64,000 bases of DNA from Actinomycetospora straminea (GTDB taxonomy: Bacteria; Actinomycetota; Actinomycetes; Mycobacteriales; Pseudonocardiaceae). Below are positions 48,101-56,865 of this stretch, one piece after another; position 1 is the first letter of the stretch; each line of letters begins with the position of its first letter. The notes under the pieces are model-generated. The model did no database searches. It was not told the origin of the DNA and was given only the letters and a program-made list of their open reading frames with translations. Made by a program: the position numbers and the translations under genes. Where the stretch lies: the NCBI RefSeq assembly GCF_028737255.1, contig NZ_JAQZAN010000001.1:62001-126000 (forward strand), read 5' to 3'.

Positions 48101-48948
48101 TTCGTGTGCTCGGCGGCGAGCTCGGCGGCGCGGGCGCGCACGGCCTCGGTGAGCAGCAGCTCGCGGCACGGCGGGGCGACGACCTCGGCGGGCCGGGCGT
48201 CGGGACCCTCCCCGGGCAGGGATCGCTGGTCGGCGACGGAGAAGCAGCGCAGCTCCGAGACCTCGTCGCCCCAGAACTCGACGCGCACCGGGGCGGCGGC
48301 CGTCGGCGGGAACAGGTCGACGATGCCGCCGCGCACCGCGAACTCGCCGCGCTTCTCCACCATCTCGACGCGCGCGTAGGCGAGGTCGACCAGGCGGGCG
48401 GTGAGGTCCTCGAGCTCGTACTCGGTGCCCTCGACCAGGCGCACGGGCGCGAGGTCGCCGAGCCCGGGCACGACGGGCTGGATGAGGCTGCGGGTCGCGG
48501 CGACGACCACGCGCAGCGGCACGTCCGGGGTGTCCTCGGCCTCGGGGTGGGCCAGGCGGCGGAAGACGGTGACGCGCCGGCCGACGGTGTCCGCCCGCGG
48601 GGACAGGCGCTCGTGGGGCAGCGTCTCCCAGCTCGGCAGGTACGCGACGGCGTCCGGGCCCAGCAGCTCGCCGACCGCGCCCGCGAGCTCCTCGGCCTCC
48701 CGCTCGGTCGCCGTGACGACGAGCAGGGGCACGTCGGCCCCGCCCGCGGCCTCGGGGGACGCCAGCGCGCCGGCCAGGAACGGCCGCAGGCCCGTCGGGC
48801 CCTCGACGGCCACGTCACGACCCGCGGCGGCCACGACCTCGCGCAGGCCGGGGTCGGCCAGCACGGCGGGCAGGAGGGGAGCGAGCGGTGCGGACTCGGG
48901 CGACGTGGAGATCTCGGGCGGGGCAGCGAGCGACGCAGCGGGCGACAA
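45187..48948 (-). CDS. mfd: Transcription-repair coupling factor Mfd
   Basis: Mfd removes RNA polymerase stalled at lesions and recruits UvrA. The roughly 1253-residue protein has the UvrB-like N-terminal module ([28 protein letters not shown]), the RNA-polymerase-interacting CarD-like domain (about 550-620, [15 protein letters not shown]), a translocase with Walker [10 protein letters not shown] (about 717), DEEQ box (about 813), and motif [18 protein letters not shown], then a TRCF C-terminal domain. No ATG or GTG suits the N terminus; TTG 48948 ([12 protein letters not shown]) gives a length close to the 1234 residues of M. tuberculosis Mfd. The open frame continues to 49407 but lacks family similarity there. 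Confidence 0.95.
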   Translation of the reverse strand: MSPAASLAAPPEISTSPESAPLAPLLPAVLADPGLREVVAAAGRDVAVEGPTGLRPFLAGALASPEAAGGADVPLLVVTATEREAEELAGAVGELLGPDAVAYLPSWETLPHERLSPRADTVGRRVTVFRRLAHPEAEDTPDVPLRVVVAATRSLIQPVVPGLGDLAPVRLVEGTEYELEDLTARLVDLAYARVEMVEKRGEFAVRGGIVDLFPPTAAAPVRVEFWGDEVSELRCFSVADQRSLPGEGPDARPAEVVAPPCRELLLTEAVRARAAELAAEHTKDKALAELLSRVAEGIPSEGMESLIPALLGAGGEDGGDTPELALLPELLPANGHVLLCHPERVLTRAADLVRTGQEFLEASWLAAADGTDGRAPIDLGASAYRDLGDVRAVAAKAGRPWWTLSSLATDPDVEDDSHTRDGARVLRPGFTGVEAYRGDVPRAAADLRALAASGGTGVLVVPAAGTAQRAAEQLREHEVPVQLAAEGLAAAPEAGVVTITRGTLGDGVTAGGTGAGPGLVIITEADLTGTRPGTEGAVKRAPVKRRNAVDPLTLQPGDYVVHAQHGIGKFVEMTQRTTGTGPARTTREYLVLEYASSKRGQASDRLFVPTDQLDQVSRYVGGELPTLNKLGGSDWSKTKSKARKAVRDIAASLVQLYAARQSAPGHAFAADTPWQREMEDAFPFTETPDQASAIDDVKADMEKPVPMDRVISGDVGYGKTEIAVRAAFKAVQDGKQVAVLVPTTLLAQQHLQTFTDRMRNFPITVKGLSRFTAPKEADATIRGLADGSVDVVVGTHRLLQTGVAWKDLGLVIIDEEQRFGVEHKEHITGLRAHVDMLSMSATPIPRTLEMSLAGIREMSTILTPPEERHPTLTYVGAYEEKQVAAAIRRELLRDGQVFYIHNRVNSIDDAAARLRRLVPEARIATAHGQMAEERLERTVNEFWEREHDVLVCTTIVENGLDISNANTLVVERADTLGLSQLHQLRGRVGRGRERGYAYFLYPADQPLTETAHDRLATVAQHSELGAGTAVAMKDLEIRGAGNILGAEQSGHIAGVGFDLYVRLVGEAVEAFKAHAGADGGEEPLAEVRVDLPIDAHVPHNYVDTERLRLDVYRKIAEAADAAALDAVREELVDRYGEPPTPVGNLLAVAAFRQACRRHGITEVAGQGNMIRFAPVELPESMQMRLRRLHPRAQYKAASRTLSLPRPVEGSDGPSGSRGPVRMGAAPLRDLALLAWCEQLFGQLFPEPAPAAAT

Positions 48949-49388
48949 CGCGGGGGGACCCTTCGACGGACCGTCGGGCGCGACCGGGCTCTCGGGCGCG
49001 CCGGGGGATGTCCTCCAGCGTACGTGCGCACCCCGACACCGGTGGCGCGGCTCCGGTGCGCCCGGTCTCCCGCGGCCGCGGCGGCCGTGATCGACGTACC
49101 GAGACGGACGTCCGGTGTCGGCATCCCGGTGAGCAGCCGACAGGGGGACTTCGCTGACACGGGGAGCGGGGGCGCCGGTGGGACCGCCACCGGCACCCCC
49201 CGGCCCCGTCGCGACCGTGCGTGCCCCCCGGTCAACCGCACGGGCTCCTCGGCGCCGCGTGAAAAAGTACCGTGCGGTTCGTTCAGCGACAACAGCAGGT
49301 GGGCCGCCGGATCTCCGGGGGCCTCGGGGGCCGTTCGGGGGCAGGGCCCCACGCCGGCCGGACGCGGCGGGCGGCATCATGATTCCCC
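48949..49388. other. Divergent region between mfd and the sugar dehydrogenase gene
   Basis: About 440 bases. It holds copy 2 of the 29-base element (49093-49121) and an A-rich patch, GTGAAAAAGTACCG, at about 49259-49272. The mfd frame remains open through most of it, so a longer Mfd start cannot be fully excluded. No other gene was recognised. Confidence 0.45.
49093..49121. repeat. 29-base dispersed element, copy 2
   Basis: It matches 61-89 at 26 of 29 positions in the same orientation. It begins 144 bases upstream of the mfd start and 267 bases before the sugar dehydrogenase start. Confidence 0.45.
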
Positions 49389-50648
49389 GTGACCCCGAGC
49401 CGATCACGACCGGCGCGCGCCCTGCTGGCCCTCTCGGCGCTGCTGGCCCTGGCCCTCACCGCGTGCGGCGAGGCCACCGAACAGACCTCCGCCGCTCCCC
49501 GGCAGGGCGGAGGCGCGGGGGCCGCCCCGGCGCCGACGACCACGGCGCCGACCGGCACCGCCCTGCGCGTGGAGACCGTCGCCGGCGACCTCGCGAACCC
49601 CTGGGACGTCGCGTTCGTCGGCGGCGACCGCATGCTCGTCACGCAGCGGGACGGGTCGTTGTCGCTGGTCACGGGCCTGGGAGCCGGCGCGCGGGTCACA
49701 CCCGTCACCGCCGACCTCCAGGACGTGTACGCCCGTGGCGAGGGCGGTCTCATGGGCATCGCCGCGGCGCCGGACGTCGCCACCTCCGGCACGTTCGTCA
49801 CCTGCCAGACCCACCAGGAGGGTGGCCGCCCGGTCGACGTCCGCGTCGTGTCCTGGCGCCTGTCGCCCGACGGCACGCGCGCCGAGAAGGTGCGCGACCC
49901 CCTCGTCGGCGGCCTGCCGATCAACCCGTCGGGCCGGCACTCCGGCTGCCGCCCGACCTACGCCCCCGACGGCGCGCTGCTCGTCGGCACCGGTGACACC
50001 GCCCGCGCCACCATCCCCCAGGACCGCAACTCCCTGGGCGGGAAGGTGCTGCGCGTCGACCCGCAGACCGGCGGACCGGCCCCGGGCAACCCCTTCGCCA
50101 CCTCGGGCAGCGCCTCCGAGCGGCTGATCTCGGGGTACGGGCACCGCAACGTGCAGGCCGTCGCCGTCCAGCCCGGCACCGGCCGCGCCTGGAGCGCCGA
50201 GCACGGCCCCGACATCGACGACGAGGTCAACGTCGTCGTCCCGGGCGCGAACTACGGGTGGGACCCGGCGCGGGGCGGCGAGTCGCCCGGCGGGTACGAC
50301 GAGGACGTGCCGATGACCGACCTCGACCGCTATCCCGACGCGGTCCCCGCCGCCTGGAGCTCCGGCGACCCGACCGAGGCCATCAGCGGCGCGGCGTTCC
50401 TCGACGGGCCGGCGTGGGGCGACATGGCCGGGATGCTCGCGGTGTCGGCGCAGCGGGGCGAGAAGCTCCTCCTCATGCGGCCCGGACAGGGTGCCGACGA
50501 GGGCCGGATCGTCGAGGTCACCGCCCCGGCCGAGCTCGACGGCGAGTTCGGCCGGCTGCGCGGGTCGCGGCTCGGCCCCGACGGGGCGCTCTACCTCACC
50601 AGCGACAACGGGTCGGACGACGTCATCCTCCGCGTGACCCGCGGGTGA
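49389..50648 (+). CDS. PQQ-dependent sugar dehydrogenase-like lipoprotein
   Basis: The 419-residue protein has a lipobox (LALTAC, Cys26), a Thr/Pro-rich spacer and a six-bladed beta-propeller of the soluble glucose/aldose sugar dehydrogenase type: [87 protein letters not shown] and ANYGWD. Catalytic His is in GRHSG; PQQ-site residues lie in GHRN and the AEHGP segment. It would oxidise a sugar outside the membrane. GTG 49389 is the likely start. Its stop overlaps the start of the next gene. Confidence 0.9.
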   Translation: MTPSRSRPARALLALSALLALALTACGEATEQTSAAPRQGGGAGAAPAPTTTAPTGTALRVETVAGDLANPWDVAFVGGDRMLVTQRDGSLSLVTGLGAGARVTPVTADLQDVYARGEGGLMGIAAAPDVATSGTFVTCQTHQEGGRPVDVRVVSWRLSPDGTRAEKVRDPLVGGLPINPSGRHSGCRPTYAPDGALLVGTGDTARATIPQDRNSLGGKVLRVDPQTGGPAPGNPFATSGSASERLISGYGHRNVQAVAVQPGTGRAWSAEHGPDIDDEVNVVVPGANYGWDPARGGESPGGYDEDVPMTDLDRYPDAVPAAWSSGDPTEAISGAAFLDGPAWGDMAGMLAVSAQRGEKLLLMRPGQGADEGRIVEVTAPAELDGEFGRLRGSRLGPDGALYLTSDNGSDDVILRVTRG

Positions 50649-51964
50649 CCGGACCTCCTCCCGACCGGCCCGGGCCCGGCGGGTACCGCCCCGGTCCCCC
50701 GGCGGGAGGACCCGGAGGGGCGCGCCCGCCCCACCGTCCCGGGACGCCGCCGGGCCCGGGCGGGTGGCAGCCCGGCCCGCCGCGGCCGTCGGGACCCCCG
50801 ACGCGTCACCTGCCGCCCTCCGGCGAGCGGGGGGCCGACCGCGCCGCGTCCCGCCCGACGACGGCGATGCCCCGGGCCGGTGCCGCGGACGGCGGGACCG
50901 GTGGAGCCGGTGGACGCGGTGGAGTGAGGCGGTCGCCGGGCCGCGGGTCAGGCGCGGTCCTCGGCGCCGCGCGCCGGCGCTTCGGGGCGCCGGGACCGGC
51001 GGCGATCGGGGCCGCGGTGGTCCTCGGGCTCCCGGCCGCCGTGGTGATGTTCTCCGACCTGCTCGGCATCGACCACCGCACGCCGTTCGTCCAGACGATC
51101 GCCTTCCGGCCCCAGCTCGCGACGGCGACGGTGGTGTTCGCGGTGCTCGTGGCCGTCGTGGCGCGGCGGGCGTGGCCCACGGCGCTCGCGCTCGGGCTGG
51201 TCGGCGTGCTCGGGCTCGCGATGGTGCTGCCGCGCGCCGTGGGCTCCGGGGCGACGGGCGCCACCGGCGGCCCCGAGCTGACCGTGCTCACCGCGAGCAC
51301 CTACCTCAGCCGCGCGGACCCCGACGCGCTCGCGGGCCTCATCGCCGCCCGCACGCCCGACGTCGTCGTGCTCCCCGAGGCGCGCGGCGAGCTGCGGGCG
51401 AGCCTCCAGGAGGCGCTGGTCGACGAGTCCGGCGGAGAGGAGGGGACGAGCGGTTACCGCGTCTTCGCCGCCGACGCGGACCGCGACGACAGCCCGATGA
51501 CGGTCTTCGTGCGCCGCGAGCTGGGCCGCCCGACGGTGACGCCGAACCGCGACACCGAGTTCCCCTCGCTGATCGTCGAGCTCGCCGACGTCGACGGCCG
51601 CCCGGTGCGCGTCGTCGCGACGCACCCGCAGTCACCCCGGCCGGGCGAGACGGGCGACTGGCGACGCGACGTCGCGGCCCTCGCGCGCTGGTGCACCGGC
51701 GACCGCCCGACCGTCGTCGCGGGTGACCTCAACGCGACCCTCGACCACGCCGAGCTCCGCGAGGCCATCGAGGGCTGCACCGACGCCGCGAGCGACGTCG
51801 GCGCGGGCCTCATGGGCACCTGGCCGTCGGCGGCGCCGCGGCTGCTCGGGGTCCAGATCGACCACGTGCTGGTCTCGGGCGGCCCGACCGCCCGGGAGGT
51901 CGACATCGTCGACGTCCCGGGCAGCGACCACCGGGGGATCCTCGCCCGCGTCGGCCTGGGCTGA
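50645..51964 (+). CDS. Membrane-anchored endonuclease/exonuclease/phosphatase (EEP) protein
   Basis: The 439-residue protein begins with a long Pro/Gly/Arg-rich region (about 1-115), then three membrane helices (AAIGAAVVLGLPAAVVMFSDLLG; ATATVVFAVLVAVVARRAW; ALALGLVGVLGLAMVLPRAV), then an extracytoplasmic EEP domain. Catalytic motifs are VVLPEA, ATHPQSP, GDLNAT and IDHVLVS...GSDHRGILARV. The substrate is unknown; relatives act on DNA or lipid phosphodiesters. GTG 50645 overlaps the dehydrogenase stop (GTGA), so the two are coupled. Confidence 0.88.
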   Translation: MTGPPPDRPGPGGYRPGPPAGGPGGARPPHRPGTPPGPGGWQPGPPRPSGPPTRHLPPSGERGADRAASRPTTAMPRAGAADGGTGGAGGRGGVRRSPGRGSGAVLGAARRRFGAPGPAAIGAAVVLGLPAAVVMFSDLLGIDHRTPFVQTIAFRPQLATATVVFAVLVAVVARRAWPTALALGLVGVLGLAMVLPRAVGSGATGATGGPELTVLTASTYLSRADPDALAGLIAARTPDVVVLPEARGELRASLQEALVDESGGEEGTSGYRVFAADADRDDSPMTVFVRRELGRPTVTPNRDTEFPSLIVELADVDGRPVRVVATHPQSPRPGETGDWRRDVAALARWCTGDRPTVVAGDLNATLDHAELREAIEGCTDAASDVGAGLMGTWPSAAPRLLGVQIDHVLVSGGPTAREVDIVDVPGSDHRGILARVGLG

Positions 51965-51970
51965 GCCCGC

Positions 51971-52501
51971 TCAGTTGCGGCGGAAGCCCGGTCGCGGGGC
52001 CGGTACGGCGCCCGTGACGGCGCCGGGGAGCGTGCGGGCGGCGGCGAGCCGGGCGGGGTCGACGCGGCGCTGGGCCGGCATGCCGGGAGCGTGCTGGTCC
52101 TCGAGACCGCGACGCCACGCCTCGTCGAGCGCGGCGCGGGCGCCGTCCCGCACCGTGTGCAGCATGTCGTGCATCGACACCCCCAGGGTGCGCGGCACGA
52201 GCGGCGAGTCGGCCAGCCGCACCAGGGGCTCCAGGCGCACGACCGCGTCCTGCAGGATCGCCGCCGCGGCGACCGGGCCGTCCGGCGGCTGCGCGACGAT
52301 GCGGTCGCCCAGCGCGGTCTGCCACTGGCGCACGCGCTCGGCGAACGCGGCGGACAGCCGCTCGAGCAGGCGGGCCTCCACGTAGGAGCCGAAGCCGCCG
52401 CGGACGGGGCCGAGCCCCGCGGTCGACGGGTCCTCGCCCCGCCGGAAGGCCTCCAGCCAACTGACCCAGGCGGCGTATCCGCCGCGGGGCGGGGCGCTCA
52501 T
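51971..52501 (-). CDS. Conserved hypothetical protein, helical
   Basis: The 176-residue protein is largely alpha-helical with conserved-looking segments YAAWVSWLEAFRRGEDPSTAGLGPV, GGFGSYVEARLLERLSAAFAERVRQWQTAL and DAVVRLEPLVRLADSPLVPRTLGVSMHDMLHTVRDGARAALDEAWRRG. No signal, membrane helix or known domain is visible. The final part is Pro/Arg/Ala-rich. ATG 52501 is clear. It is convergent with the EEP gene six bases away. Function unknown. Confidence 0.8.
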   Translation of the reverse strand: MSAPPRGGYAAWVSWLEAFRRGEDPSTAGLGPVRGGFGSYVEARLLERLSAAFAERVRQWQTALGDRIVAQPPDGPVAAAAILQDAVVRLEPLVRLADSPLVPRTLGVSMHDMLHTVRDGARAALDEAWRRGLEDQHAPGMPAQRRVDPARLAAARTLPGAVTGAVPAPRPGFRRN

Positions 52502-52794
52502 CGTCGTCGCCCGTTCGACAGGGGTGCTGTCGTTCTCACGTTCGAACCCTTCACCACGCGCCGAGATCTCCGGCCGTGTGCTCGTCCCGGTGGGCGCCGC
52601 GTTGCACCCGGATACGGCCCGGAAGTCGCTCGGCGGTCGAGCGGTGTTTCGCCGTGCGGCCAGATCCCGTCATGTTCGCCCGAGCAGAGCAATGGCGCCG
52701 CTCGACGGTGTGACGTGACCGTCGCGACCGGGCTGCGCACCCGCCCCGCTGTCCGCGGAGCGCACCCGGTGCGTGCCCGGATCGTCGCGCTCCG

Positions 52795-53631
52795 TCACGC
52801 CCGGACGACCAGGGTCCGCGCGGCCATGTCGCCCACGCGCTGGTGCCGCGCGGCGGTCGACATGACGATGAGCCCGACGACGCCGGCGAACAGGCCGTCG
52901 ACGACGAAGAGGAGCCAGCGCACCGCGCACTGCCCGAGGGTCGGGACGCCGCCGTCCTCCTCGCGGACGATGCGGATGTTCAGCCACCCCATCGCCGGCG
53001 TCTGGCCCTGGTGGGTGGAGGGCCAGTAGACGAACACGGCGAACCCGCCGCCGAGGCCCAGCAGCAGGGCGAGGACGTAGCCGATCCCGATGACGGTGAA
53101 CGCCGTCGACGGGTCCGTCGTGGCGCCCGCGATGCCGATGACCACGAACAGGACGACGAACGTCGGGACCGCCGTCAGCAGCGCGTCGAGGATGTACTGC
53201 CCGACGCGGGAGCCGACGACCTCGGTGGGGTCGCCGCCGGGCGCCCCGTACACGGGCGGCCCGGGCTGCTGGCCGTAGACGGGCAGGCCGTACCCGGGCT
53301 GCTGGCCGTAGCCCTCCTGGCCGTACCCCTGCTGGCCGTACCCCTGCTGGCCGTACCCGGGCTGCCCGTAGCCCTCCTGGCCGTACCCCTGCTGGCCGTA
53401 CGGGGCGGGCTGCTGCCCGTAGCCGGGGTCGGGCTGCGCGAACGACTGGCCGGGTGCGCCGTACGCGGGCTGGCCGTACCCCGGCTGCTGCCCGTGGCCG
53501 CCCTGGCCGCCCTGCTGCCCGCCCCACGGCTCGGCGCCACCGGCCGCCGGGTCACCGCCGGACGGGCCGTACTGCCCTCCGGGAGGGGCTCCGAAACCCG
53601 ACTGCTGGTGGTACTCGCCGGGGTTGCTCAC
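52795..53631 (-). CDS. RDD family membrane protein with YGQ-repeat N terminus
   Basis: The 278-residue protein starts with a low-complexity region of about 135 residues rich in Gly, Tyr, Gln and Pro, including seven YGQ(Q/E/P)-type pentads (about 78-112). The C-terminal half is an RDD domain: [69 protein letters not shown] and [14 protein letters not shown]. It has four hydrophobic segments. Function unknown; the tail resembles phase-separating low-complexity domains. GTG 53631 follows GGGAGAA. Confidence 0.9.
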   Translation of the reverse strand: MSNPGEYHQQSGFGAPPGGQYGPSGGDPAAGGAEPWGGQQGGQGGHGQQPGYGQPAYGAPGQSFAQPDPGYGQQPAPYGQQGYGQEGYGQPGYGQQGYGQQGYGQEGYGQQPGYGLPVYGQQPGPPVYGAPGGDPTEVVGSRVGQYILDALLTAVPTFVVLFVVIGIAGATTDPSTAFTVIGIGYVLALLLGLGGGFAVFVYWPSTHQGQTPAMGWLNIRIVREEDGGVPTLGQCAVRWLLFVVDGLFAGVVGLIVMSTAARHQRVGDMAARTLVVRA

Positions 53632-53989
53632 GCTCTGTTCTCCCGAAGTCGTCGACGAGGGCGATCCGCTCCCCGAGTGGCTGCTGACCGTAGTGCTCGC
53701 CCCGGAGCAGGGCCGGCGACGCAGCCCGCGCCACCGGTCCGGGGGCCGTGCACTACGCCCTCGGCGCGGCAGCATGCCACCGACCGCTCACACAGGGCAG
53801 CACGGGCCGGGCCGTCCGGGGCACCGCATCACCCGGCCGGCCCGGACTCGCCCCTCACGCTCCGCGCCCGGCACCGGACCACTCCTTTGCCCGGTGCGCC
53901 TCGCCCGACCGGAGCATGACACCTCGGGGGGCTCGCGCGTTGGGTGTAGGTCAGGTCACGACACCGCAACATCCCGGGAGGAGGTCACG
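53632..53989. other. Divergent intergenic region
   Basis: About 360 bases between the RDD gene and the 53990 gene. The end near 53935-53965 (GCGTTGGGTGTAGGTCAGG) is locally less GC-rich and probably carries the rightward promoter. GGGAGGAGG at 53975-53983 is the ribosome site of the next gene. Nothing else was recognised. Confidence 0.4.
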
Positions 53990-54547
53990 ATGACCGTCCC
54001 GCCCCGGCCCACGACGACGGGCCCCTCCGCGGCGATCGTCGCCGTGCCCACCCCGCGGTCTGCGCCGCCCGGTCCGGCCCACCACGAGGCGCTCCCGGAG
54101 GGCTTCACGGCCTCCACCGACTCCACGGCCTCCGCCGACGTCGCCGGCGTCGCCTGGATCGTCCGCGAGGTCACCCACGTGCCCGGCATCCTGCGCCTGC
54201 GCGGCGGGCGGCTGAGCTTCGAGTCGACGCGCGGCGTGCGCTTCGACGGGACGCCGGACGAGCTGGTCCTCGAGGTCGGCCGCTCGGCGCGCGCGGGGAT
54301 GCACGTGACCGCCGGCGGCGAGCGCCTGCGCGTGTGCGTCGTCCGCCCCGCGGGCGGCGTCTCCCCGTGTCGCGAGCTCGTCGACCGGGCCGCCGACGGT
54401 GTGCCGGTCACCGCCGGGGACGCCGACGCGTGGGCCCTCTGGGCGCCGCTGCTCGCGCCCGCGCCGCCCGCCGCCGCGCGCGTGCGCCCGCGGCGCTTCG
54501 CGTTCGCCCGCCACCCGCTGCGCGCCCAGGGCGCCTGGCCGACCTGA
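53990..54547 (+). CDS. Hypothetical protein with GRAM/PH-like core
   Basis: The 185-residue protein has a Pro/Thr/Ala-rich N terminus and a compact beta-rich core, VAWIVREVTHVPGILRLRGGRLSFESTRGVRFDGTPDELVLEVGRSARAGMHVTAGGERLRVCVV, which reads like a GRAM or PH fold. The C terminus is Ala/Pro/Arg-rich (PAAARVRPRRFAFARHPLR). No membrane helix. ATG 53990 has a strong GGAGG site. It is convergent with the LMW phosphatase gene. The fold call is by pattern only. Confidence 0.7.
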   Translation: MTVPPRPTTTGPSAAIVAVPTPRSAPPGPAHHEALPEGFTASTDSTASADVAGVAWIVREVTHVPGILRLRGGRLSFESTRGVRFDGTPDELVLEVGRSARAGMHVTAGGERLRVCVVRPAGGVSPCRELVDRAADGVPVTAGDADAWALWAPLLAPAPPAAARVRPRRFAFARHPLRAQGAWPT

Positions 54548-54572
54548 GCGCGTCCCGCCGCGCAGCCGCCGG

Positions 54573-55847
54573 TCAGCGGCCCGCGCGGGGCAGCGAGGCC
54601 CAGCGGTCGCCGCTCGGGCGCCCGTCGGCGGACGTCCCGTCGGCTGCGGCCTCACCCACCGCACCCACCGCGTCCTCGTCCACCGCGTCCTCGTCGTCCC
54701 GCCGGGCGTGACGGGAGCGCGACGCGGGTCGCTGCTCCCCGTCGCCGTGGTGGGCGTGGGAGCGGGCGTGGGAGGGGGCGTGGGCCTCGCCGTGCTCGGC
54801 GGTGGACGACGTCCGCGGCGGCGTGTACTGCCCGGGCACGGACGCGTCCCCGGTCATCGCCCCCGAGGGCGCGACGTGGTGGCCCGTCGGCGGGCGCGAG
54901 CCCGTCGGGCCGTGCGCGGCGGGCGGGCCCGCGGGCACCGGGGCCCCGTGCGGCGGGCCGGGCGGGAACGGCGAGCCAGGCGGCGGGACGCCGGGCCGGC
55001 CGGGCGCGCCGGGCGGTGGGCCGGGGTGTCCGGCCGGCGGTGCGAGCGGGGGTCCGGCCGATCCGCCCCGCGGCGGCATCCCGGCCGGCATCCCGGGTGG
55101 CGCCCCCACCGGCACCCCCGGCGGCGGGCCCACCGGCATCCCCGGCGGCGGGGCCACCGGCATCCCCGGGGGCATGCCGTGCCGGCCGGTCGGCGCCGGT
55201 CGACGCGGCGGGCGCATCGGCCAGGGCACGCCAGCGCCGATCGCGTCGACCAGCGGCCGGATCGCGGCGTGCATCAGGCGCGCGGCCTCGGCGTGCTCGG
55301 CGACCTCGCCCTGCACCGGGTCCGGGATGGCGTCGTCCTCGGCGTCGACCGGCGCGCCCTGACCGCGCTGCGCGAGCGCCGCGGCGACGAGGGCGTGCGC
55401 GCGCTCGCGCGGGTCGGCGGGCAGGGCGGCGTGCTCGGCGGGGTCGATGCTCCCGAGCAGGCGCGCGAACTCGCGCATCGTGAACGTGCTGCGCAGCGCG
55501 CGGGGCTCGAGCTCGAGCACCGCCGACCGGTGCGAGCGGCTGACGGTGAGCACGAGGTCGGCGAGCTCGACGTCGCGCGCGGGCAGCTGGCGGGCCCGGA
55601 AGGCGGCGACGTCGGGGTGCGTCGCGAGCGGGCCGAGCTGCGCGCGCGACAGGGGGTGCATCTCCGCGCCGACGACCGCGCCCGTCCCGCCGCTGGCGAC
55701 GTCGAACCACGACGCCCACCGCGGGCCGAGCCGCATCTCGAGCAGCGCGCGGGCGTGGAACCGCGCGAACGGCGACCGGCAGATGTTGCCGGTACAGACG
55801 AACAGGAGCCGGAAACGCCGCGGCGCACCGTCTCCCCGACCGTCCAT
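54573..55847 (-). CDS. Low-molecular-weight protein-tyrosine phosphatase with long Pro/Gly-rich tail
   Basis: The 424-residue protein has an LMW-PTP domain (about 10-205) with the CX5R loop CTGNICRS (Cys18, Arg24) and the late acid motif PDP (Asp176). The remaining 215 residues are Pro/Gly/Met-rich with tandem units such as GMPVGPPPG, GVPVGAPPG, then a His/Arg/Asp-rich end. LMW-PTPs remove phosphate from tyrosine kinases, often controlling polysaccharide export. No BY-kinase or export gene is adjacent. The tail is expected to be disordered. ATG 55847 is the only good start. Confidence 0.9.
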   Translation of the reverse strand: MDGRGDGAPRRFRLLFVCTGNICRSPFARFHARALLEMRLGPRWASWFDVASGGTGAVVGAEMHPLSRAQLGPLATHPDVAAFRARQLPARDVELADLVLTVSRSHRSAVLELEPRALRSTFTMREFARLLGSIDPAEHAALPADPRERAHALVAAALAQRGQGAPVDAEDDAIPDPVQGEVAEHAEAARLMHAAIRPLVDAIGAGVPWPMRPPRRPAPTGRHGMPPGMPVAPPPGMPVGPPPGVPVGAPPGMPAGMPPRGGSAGPPLAPPAGHPGPPPGAPGRPGVPPPGSPFPPGPPHGAPVPAGPPAAHGPTGSRPPTGHHVAPSGAMTGDASVPGQYTPPRTSSTAEHGEAHAPSHARSHAHHGDGEQRPASRSRHARRDDEDAVDEDAVGAVGEAAADGTSADGRPSGDRWASLPRAGR

Positions 55848-55892
55848 ACCGCCGATCGTCGCAGTCCAGAGCGGTTCTCGCGAGCCGTTCCC

Positions 55893-56816
55893 TCAGGTGA
55901 CCTGCCCGTTCGTGGCGCGGACCCCCCGGAGGAGGGCCAGCACGGCGGCGTTGAGCGGGGTCGCGACGCCCGTGCGCGACCCGGTCCCGACGACCGCGCC
56001 GGTGAGGTACTCGTGCTCGAGCGGCCGGCCCGCGAGGCGGTCGTAGAGCATCGAGGTCCCGAGGCCCGCGGGCATGTCCGCGTAGTGCGCGACGAGCGCG
56101 TCCACGTCCGCGTCGGTGAGCGCGGCGCCCACCGACCGCCCGACGGCCACGACCTCCCGGGCGAGCGCGACGACGAGACCGCGCGTCGCCGGCTCGGCGA
56201 GCACGTCGTTGCGCCGGCCCGTCAGGGCGGTGACGGGGTTGGCGATGGCGTTGCTGAGCAGCTTGCGCCAGGCGACGGTGGTGAAGTCGTCGCTGGCCAC
56301 GACGGACAGGCCGTCCGGCGTCCCGGGCGTGCCGTCGCCGGGGTCGGCACCGAAGAGCGCCGCGAGCCCGCGGGCGGCCTCCCCGGCCGGCACCGTGAGC
56401 CGTCCGTACCCGTGGTGGACGACCCGGCCGGGCGCCACGGCCTCCGCCCCGAGGCGCACCGAGGCCGGCAGCACCGTCGCCCCGGGGTCGACGAGACCGT
56501 CGACGCGGCGCGCGTGGTCCACGCCGTTCTGCGCGACCACGACGACCGCGCCCGGACCCGTCAGCGCCGCGAGCCAGCCCGCCGCCGACGGCGTGTCCTG
56601 CGCCTTCGTCGCGAGCAGCACCCAGTCGGCGGCGCCGACCTCGGCGGGGTCGGTCGCGACGGTGGCCGGCACCGCGCGCTCGACGCCCCCGCGGGTTACG
56701 TGCAGCTCGTCGAACGGCGTGCGCACGCACACCGTGACCTCGTGCCCCCGCTCGGCCGCCAGCGCTGCGAGGACGCCGCCGATCGCACCCGCGCCCACCA
56801 CCGCCACGCTCGCCAC
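55893..56816 (-). CDS. 2-dehydropantoate 2-reductase family protein (PanE/ApbA)
   Basis: The 307-residue NADPH oxidoreductase starts with the Rossmann loop VAVVGAGAIGG (residues 4-14), followed by ATKAQDT and AQNGVDH, with the C-terminal KLLSNAIANPVTALTGRRNDVL and SMLYDRLAGRPLEHEYLTG matching the ApbA C-terminal domain (Lys and Glu catalytic residues). It would reduce ketopantoate to pantoate for CoA synthesis. Relatives with other substrates exist, and no other pan gene is nearby. GTG 56816 (VASVAVVGAG) is chosen; nearby upstream sequence is non-coding in look. Confidence 0.88.
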   Translation of the reverse strand: MASVAVVGAGAIGGVLAALAAERGHEVTVCVRTPFDELHVTRGGVERAVPATVATDPAEVGAADWVLLATKAQDTPSAAGWLAALTGPGAVVVVAQNGVDHARRVDGLVDPGATVLPASVRLGAEAVAPGRVVHHGYGRLTVPAGEAARGLAALFGADPGDGTPGTPDGLSVVASDDFTTVAWRKLLSNAIANPVTALTGRRNDVLAEPATRGLVVALAREVVAVGRSVGAALTDADVDALVAHYADMPAGLGTSMLYDRLAGRPLEHEYLTGAVVGTGSRTGVATPLNAAVLALLRGVRATNGQVT

Positions 56817-56865
56817 GGGACCCGATCGTCCTCCCGGGGCCCGGCGTCGGGGTACGGCGGGTCGA

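Noticed and set aside
45382-49392. Very long open frame on the plus strand opposite mfd (also similar ones at 40161-44117, 15104-18214 and 36089-39190)
   Set aside because: These frames are by-products of high GC content opposite or beside real genes. Their translations are Arg/Ala/Gly/His-rich without domains, while the other strand carries clear family motifs.
48949-49407. A longer Mfd N terminus reaching 49407
   Set aside because: The added residues have no likeness to Mfd, lack a start with a ribosome site, and the TTG at 48948 already gives the usual family length.
54950-55190. Tandem DNA repeat as a non-coding element
   Set aside because: The repeats are in frame and encode Pro/Gly/Met units of the phosphatase tail.
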